Source: Saprospiraceae bacterium (GTDB lineage Bacteria; Bacteroidota; Bacteroidia; Chitinophagales; Saprospiraceae). Taken from it: 35,883 bases of DNA. The stretch spans positions 1-35,883 of the forward strand of contig JADLDL010000102.1 of assembly GCA_020846655.1 (NCBI GenBank), read 5' to 3'. The notes below the pieces were generated by a model, which saw only the letters and a list, made by a program, of their open reading frames with translations, was not told where the DNA came from and made no database searches. Within the stretch, counting starts at the first letter, position 1; every line of letters starts with the position of its first letter. Below, piece after piece: positions 31,909 through 35,883 of this stretch. The translations under genes and the position numbers were made by a program.

Positions 31909-32535
31909 ATGAAACTTGAAGTTTATAATATCAAAGGCGAAGCCACGGGCCGCTCGGTCGAATTGCCCGAAGATGTGTTCGGTATCGAACCGCACGAACA
32001 CAGTGTATGGCTCGATGTCAAACGCTACCTCAACGCTCAGCGTCAAGGCACGCACAAGTCGAAAGAGCGCAGCGAAATGAGCGGCTCCACCCGCAAACTG
32101 CACCGCCAAAAAGGTACTGGCGGCTCGCGGAAAGGGGACATCAACAACCCGCTGTACCGCGGTGGTGGCCGTGTCTTTGGTCCGCGTCCGCGCAACTACG
32201 ACATACAGGTGAACGCCAAAGTGCGCCGCCTGGCCCGTCGCAGTGCCTTGTCGGCCAAAGCCCAGGCCGGCAAAATTGTGGTGGTAGAAGATTTTTCCTT
32301 CGAAACACCGAAAACCAGCGCCTTCACAGCCATGCTGCGCGCGCTGAAAGTAGCGGATCAGAAACCGCTCACCGTTACCGGCGCCTACGATCAAACGCTG
32401 TACCTCTCCTGCCGCAACCTGCAACAGGCGGATATCGCACCGGCTACTGACCTGAATACTTATCAAATCATGCGTGCCGGCACCCTGATTCTGGCTGAAA
32501 GCGCCATTGAGAAAATTAAAGAAGTTTGTGCATAA
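31909..32535 (+). CDS. rplD: 50S ribosomal protein L4
   Basis: The protein has 208 residues. MKLEVYNIKGEATGRSVELP, the RGTHKSKERSEMSGS loop followed by RKLHRQKGTGGSRKGD (the exit-tunnel extension), and VFGPRPRNYD are typical of L4. L4 contacts the exit tunnel and in some bacteria represses its own operon. The ATG directly follows an octamer repeat array. Confidence 0.96.
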   Translation: MKLEVYNIKGEATGRSVELPEDVFGIEPHEHSVWLDVKRYLNAQRQGTHKSKERSEMSGSTRKLHRQKGTGGSRKGDINNPLYRGGGRVFGPRPRNYDIQVNAKVRRLARRSALSAKAQAGKIVVVEDFSFETPKTSAFTAMLRALKVADQKPLTVTGAYDQTLYLSCRNLQQADIAPATDLNTYQIMRAGTLILAESAIEKIKEVCA

Positions 32536-32586
32536 GGTCGGTTCCCAAGGCTTGACTCTTGCCTCGGTTGTAGAACTGAGCCACAG

Positions 32587-32621
32587 GAACGGAGCACGAA
32601 GAACGAAGAACAAATAAAGTT
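32587..32621 (+). repeat. Period-7 word array before rplW
   Basis: Consecutive heptamers GAACGGA, GCACGAA, GAACGAA, GAACAAA and TAAAGTT run up to the rplW start codon without a gap. The remaining 51 bp of the 86-bp rplD-rplW spacer hold nothing recognised. Confidence 0.7.
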
Positions 32622-32918
32622 ATGGCTAAGCAAATTTTGATCAAGCCGGTCATCACCGAAAAGGCGACAAAACTCGCCGACAAACGCGACACGTACGTGT
32701 TTGTGGTGGACAAAGGCGCCAACAAAATTGAAATTAAAAACGCCATCGAAAAGCTGTACAACGTCAGCGTCGATAGCGTAAACACGGCAGTGATGCCGGG
32801 CAAACCTAAAACGCGTAACACAAAGACCACGATCGTACGCGGCGTAAAGTCCTCCTACAAGAAGGCTTTCGTTACCCTGACCAAGGGCGAACGCATCGAT
32901 ATCTTTGGCGAAGAATAA
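32622..32918 (+). CDS. rplW: 50S ribosomal protein L23
   Basis: The protein has 98 residues: QILIKPVITEKATKLADKRD, FVVDKGANKIEIKNAIEKLY and VNTAVMPGKPKTRN. It lies at the tunnel exit and docks SRP and trigger factor. Length is normal. Only 14 bp separate it from rplB, the tightest junction in this operon. Confidence 0.96.
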   Translation: MAKQILIKPVITEKATKLADKRDTYVFVVDKGANKIEIKNAIEKLYNVSVDSVNTAVMPGKPKTRNTKTTIVRGVKSSYKKAFVTLTKGERIDIFGEE

Positions 32919-32932
32919 ACTGAGTCCTCATC

Positions 32933-33769
32933 ATGGCAGTTAAGAAATTCAATCCGATTACTCCGGGCTCCCGCTACCACGTAGCGGTTTCCAAATCGGA
33001 ACTGACAAAAGGCGCTAAGCCTGAAAAATCGCTCCTGCTTACCTTCGGTAGCACCGGCGGTCGCAACAGCGATGGCCACCGCACCATGCGCCACCGCGGG
33101 GGCGGCCACAAGCGCCGGTACCGTATCATCGACTTCAAACGCAACAAGGAAGGCGTCGCTACGGTACAATCCATCCAGTATGACCCTTACCGGAGCGCGT
33201 ATATCGCCTTGGTGGAGTATGCTGATGGTGAAAGAAACTACATCCTCGCCGCTAAAGGCATGGTAGTTGGCCAACAACTGCTGTCGGGCCGTGGTGTTGC
33301 TCCTGAAAATGGCAACTGCCTCTTCCTGGCCGAAGTGCCGCTGGGTGCTTTCGTACACAATGTTGAAATGCAACCGGGTGCCGGTGGTGTATTGGTGCGC
33401 AGCGCCGGAACATCCGCCCTCATGACGGGCCGCGAAGACAAATATGCTGTGCTCCGGATGCCTTCCGGCGAAATTCGCCGGATCCTGCTGACCTGCAGAG
33501 CCACGATGGGTACGGTCAGCAACCCGGACCACAACCTGGAAGTGATGGGTAAAGCCGGCCGTAACCGCTGGAAAGGCTGGCGCCCGCGCAACCGCCCGGT
33601 AGCCATGAACCCCGTCGACCACCCGATGGGTGGTGGCGAAGGCCGTGCCTCCGGTGGTCACCCGCGTAGCCGCAAGGGCCTGAAAGCCAAAGGCATGAAG
33701 ACCCGCAGCCGCACCAAACGCTCTAATGCTTTGATTATCAGCCGTCGGAAAGGCGGTAACTCAAAATAA
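32933..33769 (+). CDS. rplB: 50S ribosomal protein L2
   Basis: The protein has 278 residues: MAVKKFNPITPGSRYHVAVS, GRNSDGHRTMRHRGGGHKRR and the C-terminal NPVDHPMGGGEGRASGGHPR with the conserved His essential for peptidyl transfer support. The size is standard. Confidence 0.97.
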   Translation: MAVKKFNPITPGSRYHVAVSKSELTKGAKPEKSLLLTFGSTGGRNSDGHRTMRHRGGGHKRRYRIIDFKRNKEGVATVQSIQYDPYRSAYIALVEYADGERNYILAAKGMVVGQQLLSGRGVAPENGNCLFLAEVPLGAFVHNVEMQPGAGGVLVRSAGTSALMTGREDKYAVLRMPSGEIRRILLTCRATMGTVSNPDHNLEVMGKAGRNRWKGWRPRNRPVAMNPVDHPMGGGEGRASGGHPRSRKGLKAKGMKTRSRTKRSNALIISRRKGGNSK

Positions 33770-33770
33770 G

Positions 33771-33856
33771 AACGAAGTTTGAAGTTTGAGGTTTGCGCAT
33801 CGGAAACGCTTTTCCGGTTTCAAACTTCAAACTCCGAACTCCAAACTTCAAACTGG
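33771..33856 (+). repeat. Inverted heptamer arrays around a hairpin between rplB and rpsS
   Basis: Left array: AGTTTGA AGTTTGA GGTTTG (about 33777-33795). Centre: perfect 6-bp hairpin CGGAAA-CGCT-TTTCCG (33801-33816). Right array: CAAACTT CAAACTC CGAACTC CAAACTT CAAACTG (33821-33855). Left and right arrays are complementary, so the RNA could form a long stem just upstream of rpsS. Confidence 0.8.
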
Positions 33857-33865
33857 ATATTCACT

Positions 33866-34132
33866 ATGCCTCGTTCGCTTAAAAAAGGCCCTTACGTCCA
33901 TCACAAATTGATGGAGAAAGTATTCAAAGCCAAATCGAGCAACAAACGCCAGGTAATCAAAACGTGGAGCCGCGCTTCGATGATCATCCCCGATATGGTG
34001 GGCGAAACCATCGCAGTTCACAACGGTAAAACCTTCGTTCCGATCCTGGTAACTGAAAATATGGTTGGTCACAAATTGGGAGAATTCGCCCCGACGCGCA
34101 ACTTCCGTGGCCACGCCGGAAACAGGAAATAA
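33866..34132 (+). CDS. rpsS: 30S ribosomal protein S19
   Basis: The protein has 88 residues. The start at 33866 ([19 protein letters not shown]) matches S19; the open frame upstream only crosses the repeat array. [29 protein letters not shown] and [11 protein letters not shown] are conserved. S19 sits in the 30S head near bridge B1a. Confidence 0.96.
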   Translation: MPRSLKKGPYVHHKLMEKVFKAKSSNKRQVIKTWSRASMIIPDMVGETIAVHNGKTFVPILVTENMVGHKLGEFAPTRNFRGHAGNRK

Positions 34133-34215
34133 TTTTTTAATGAGATCAATGGCGTCACTGCGCTCCCTGCGATCAATCAGATGTATGTTCCGGGTTTTCC
34201 AAGACCATTCATCCT

Positions 34216-34262
34216 TTGACCACAGCCGAAATCAGCAACAACCGTTGACCACATTGACCACA
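34216..34262 (+). repeat. Nine-base word TTGACCACA repeated before rplV
   Basis: TTGACCACA occurs at 34216-34224, 34245-34253 and 34254-34262; the last two are in tandem, 16 bp before the rplV ATG. The spacer is 146 bp long; its first part (34133-34200) holds no array. Confidence 0.65.
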
Positions 34263-34278
34263 ATTATTAATTAGAAAA

Positions 34279-34644
34279 ATGGAAGCAGTAGCAAAATTGC
34301 GCAACTGTCCGATGTCACCCCGCAAAATGCGGTTGGTCGTGGATAATATTCGCGGAAAACGTGTAGTAGACGCCTTGGGCATCCTGCGGTACACCAACAA
34401 AGAAGCCGCTGTTTGGCTCGAAAAACTTCTCCTCTCCGCTGTAAACAACTGGGAGCAGAAGTCCGAACAAGACGGTGGTGCTGATGACTATGATCTGTAC
34501 ATCAAAACTGCGTTCGTGGACCCCGGTAGCATTATTTACCGCTTCCTGCCGGCACCCCAAGGGCGTGCCTACCGGGTGCGCAAACGTCGCAACCACGTTA
34601 CCCTTATTGTTGAAAACCGGGTAAAACTCGGAACCGAGGAATAA
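34279..34644 (+). CDS. rplV: 50S ribosomal protein L22
   Basis: The protein has 121 residues: EAVAKLRNCPMSPRKMRLVV, then ALGILRYTNKEAAVWLEKLL, and the tunnel beta-hairpin region with LPAPQGRAYRVRKRRNHVTL. It is somewhat longer than E. coli L22, with an acidic insertion (EQDGGADDYD). Confidence 0.96.
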   Translation: MEAVAKLRNCPMSPRKMRLVVDNIRGKRVVDALGILRYTNKEAAVWLEKLLLSAVNNWEQKSEQDGGADDYDLYIKTAFVDPGSIIYRFLPAPQGRAYRVRKRRNHVTLIVENRVKLGTEE

Positions 34645-34652
34645 TCCCGGAT

Positions 34653-34690
34653 TATCACTCTATCACACTCAATCACTCAGTTACTCAATA
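34653..34690 (+). repeat. Period-8 word array between rplV and rpsC
   Basis: The words ATCACTC, ATCACACTC, AATCACTC, AGTTACTC and AATATC follow each other and end directly at the rpsC ATG. The octamer resembles that of the rplC-rplD spacer. Confidence 0.65.
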
Positions 34691-34692
34691 TC

Positions 34693-35664
34693 ATGGGTCA
34701 AAAAGCAAATCCGATCGGTAATCGCTTAGGCATCATTCGCGGTTGGGACTCCAACTGGTACGCCGACAAGGACTATGGTCTCAAGGTAGTGGAAGATGAA
34801 AAAATCCGCAATTACCTCCGTGCCCGTCGACCAAAAACGGCTACCGCTGATCCGCGTGATCGCAACAAACCGATGCAAAACGGCATTAGCCGGATCGTCA
34901 TCGAGCGTACGCTAAAGCGGGTAACCGTTACGATCCAAACCAGCCGCCCGGGTATCATCATCGGGAAAGGCGGTAAGGAGGTTGACCTGATCAAGGAAGA
35001 ACTCAAAGTGCTTACCGGCAAAGACGTCCAGATCAACATCTACGAAATCCGCAAGCCGGAACTGGATGCCAATATCGTCGGCGAGCAAATTGCTAAACAA
35101 ATCGAAGCCCGGATCAACTACCGTCGTGCGATTAAAGGCTCTATCCAGGGCTCTATCCGCGCCGGTGCAGAGGGGATCAAAATCCGGATCAGCGGCCGAT
35201 TGGGTGGCGCAGAAATTGCCCGTACGGAAGAATTTAAAGAAGGCCGTACGCCCCTGCACACCTTCCGTGCCGATATCGACTACGCTTTGGTAGAAGCCCT
35301 CACCGTGTACGGTAAAATCGGTATCAAAGTCTGGATCTTCAAAGGTGAAGTCCTCCAGAAACGCGAACTGACGCCGTTTGCCGGTATGGAAGGCGGCGAA
35401 CGCCGAAGCGGAGAACGCGGCAACGAACGCAACGACCGATCGGAAGGCGGTGGTCGTGACCGTCGGGGCGGTGATCGCCGGGATCGTGGCGATCGCGGTG
35501 GCGACCGCGGCGGTAGCGGTGGCGGTGATCGTCGCGGTAGCGGCGGCGGCGGTGGAGACCGGCGCGGCGGCGCAGGCGGCGGTGGAAACCGTGGCGGCGG
35601 AGCCGGTGGCGGTGGAAATCGCGGTGGCAGCGGTGGAGCAGGTGGCGGCGGACGCCGGCGCTAA
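34693..35664 (+). CDS. rpsC: 30S ribosomal protein S3 with long Gly/Arg-rich tail
   Basis: The protein has 323 residues against about 210-250 in most bacteria. Residues 1-228 are regular S3 ([22 protein letters not shown] domain with [24 protein letters not shown]). From about residue 229 a tail of 95 residues follows, made of Gly, Arg, Asp and Asn in RGG/RDRGG-like repeats ([25 protein letters not shown] repeated, ending GGGGRRR). Such tails bind RNA non-specifically in other proteins. The reading frame is uninterrupted, and the stop lies 140 bp before rplP. The tail could bind rRNA or mRNA, which is inference. Confidence 0.96.
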   Translation: MGQKANPIGNRLGIIRGWDSNWYADKDYGLKVVEDEKIRNYLRARRPKTATADPRDRNKPMQNGISRIVIERTLKRVTVTIQTSRPGIIIGKGGKEVDLIKEELKVLTGKDVQINIYEIRKPELDANIVGEQIAKQIEARINYRRAIKGSIQGSIRAGAEGIKIRISGRLGGAEIARTEEFKEGRTPLHTFRADIDYALVEALTVYGKIGIKVWIFKGEVLQKRELTPFAGMEGGERRSGERGNERNDRSEGGGRDRRGGDRRDRGDRGGDRGGSGGGDRRGSGGGGGDRRGGAGGGGNRGGGAGGGGNRGGSGGAGGGGRRR

Positions 35665-35700
35665 GCCCAACTCAAATTGACGGCGACTGAATTTTTAGGC

Positions 35701-35731
35701 TTTGAAAATCCTGCCAGTCGACGTAACTTTG
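35701..35731 (+). promoter_or_regulatory. Internal promoter between rpsC and rplP
   Basis: TTTG (35701-35704), a 19-nt spacer and TAACTTTG (35724-35731) match the Bacteroidota consensus exactly. It would start transcripts near 35738, giving about 65 nt of leader before rplP. It suggests that the second half of the ribosomal cluster can be transcribed independently. Confidence 0.65.
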
Positions 35732-35804
35732 CAGCCGTTTTCGCCAAAAAGCGAATATTTGTAGTATAAAACATTGATTGACAGGAATTTAAATAATTCA
35801 TACG

Positions 35805-35883
35805 ATGCTTCAGCCAAAACGTACGAAATATCGGAAGCAACATAAAGGTCGAAACCAGGGCTTAGCGCACAAAGGCAGTTCCA
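35805..35883 (+). CDS. rplP: 50S ribosomal protein L16, 5' end only
   Basis: The start ATG at 35805 opens MLQPKRTKYRKQHKGRNQGL, the L16 N-terminus; the gene runs out of the window after 26 codons. Order (rpsC then rplP) is standard. Confidence 0.93.
   Translation, partial: MLQPKRTKYRKQHKGRNQGLAHKGSS

Noticed and set aside
31825-34692. CRISPR array
   Set aside because: The repeat words are 7-9 bp and contiguous, without 25-40 bp repeats and unique spacers; no cas genes in the window.

Overview
The window comes from a Bacteroidota genome, most likely of the class Saprospiria (Saprospiraceae/Lewinella/Haliscomenobacter relatives). The reasons are promoters of the Bacteroidota type (TTTG about 20 nt upstream of TAnnTTTG, seen before the S10 operon and before rplP), start codons without Shine-Dalgarno sequences, a type IX secretion type-B (CHU_C) C-terminal domain, a BNR/Asp-box secreted protein, a propeller-type hybrid sensor family, and ribosomal proteins of Bacteroidota type. 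The rank below phylum is inference.

Layout. 1-520: the 3' end of a REP-associated tyrosine transposase (RAYT) followed by a cluster of REP-like palindromes. 521-3805: a large secreted Asp-box propeller protein (minus strand). 3992-4320: a decayed LuxR-type response regulator. 4386-10401 (minus strand): a five-gene locus that I read as a multicomponent alpha-pore-forming toxin. Its first gene resembles XaxA/YaxA, followed after 6-7 bp gaps by an 820-residue beta/helical/beta protein with a hydrophobic hairpin and a 234-residue helical protein, then by two tandem near-identical 205-residue beta-rich proteins and a stem-loop terminator. 10680-13490: small secreted or membrane proteins, a frameshifted mini-gene, and hpf with a duplicated 3' end. 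13641-17288: a Pat-like acyl-CoA synthetase/GNAT fusion in an operon with a histone-deacetylase-family enzyme, a likely reversible lysine acetylation pair. 17598-18995: HMG-CoA synthase. 18982-20133: an unrecognised protein. 20339-22519: a T9SS-secreted laminin-B-domain protein. 22520-23000: inverted heptamer repeats and an element with 40-bp terminal inverted repeats. 23001-23171: a tiny lipoprotein. 23392-27235: a divergent response regulator and propeller histidine kinase. 27310-30476: an ECF sigma operon with a membrane-anchored partner and a lipoprotein. 30705-35883: the S10 ribosomal protein operon rpsJ-rplC-rplD-rplW-rplB-rpsS-rplV-rpsC-rplP(partial).

Two things stand out. The first is the toxin-like locus at 4.4-10.4 kb: its first and third proteins share a C-terminal W-x5-EA-x2-(F/Y)A signature, which suggests related subunits, while the 820-residue member does not match any described bipartite or tripartite toxin that I know. 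The second is that the spacers inside the S10 operon, normally tight, are 48-190 bp long (except rplW-rplB). Five of them carry a different short-period word array (7, 8 or 9 bp), several reaching almost to the next start codon and two arranged as inverted arrays around a hairpin. Similar inverted heptamer arrays lie at 12.8-13.3 kb and 22.5-23.0 kb, so this looks like a genome-wide class of intergenic element. rpsC also has a roughly 95-residue Gly/Arg-rich (RGG-like) tail.
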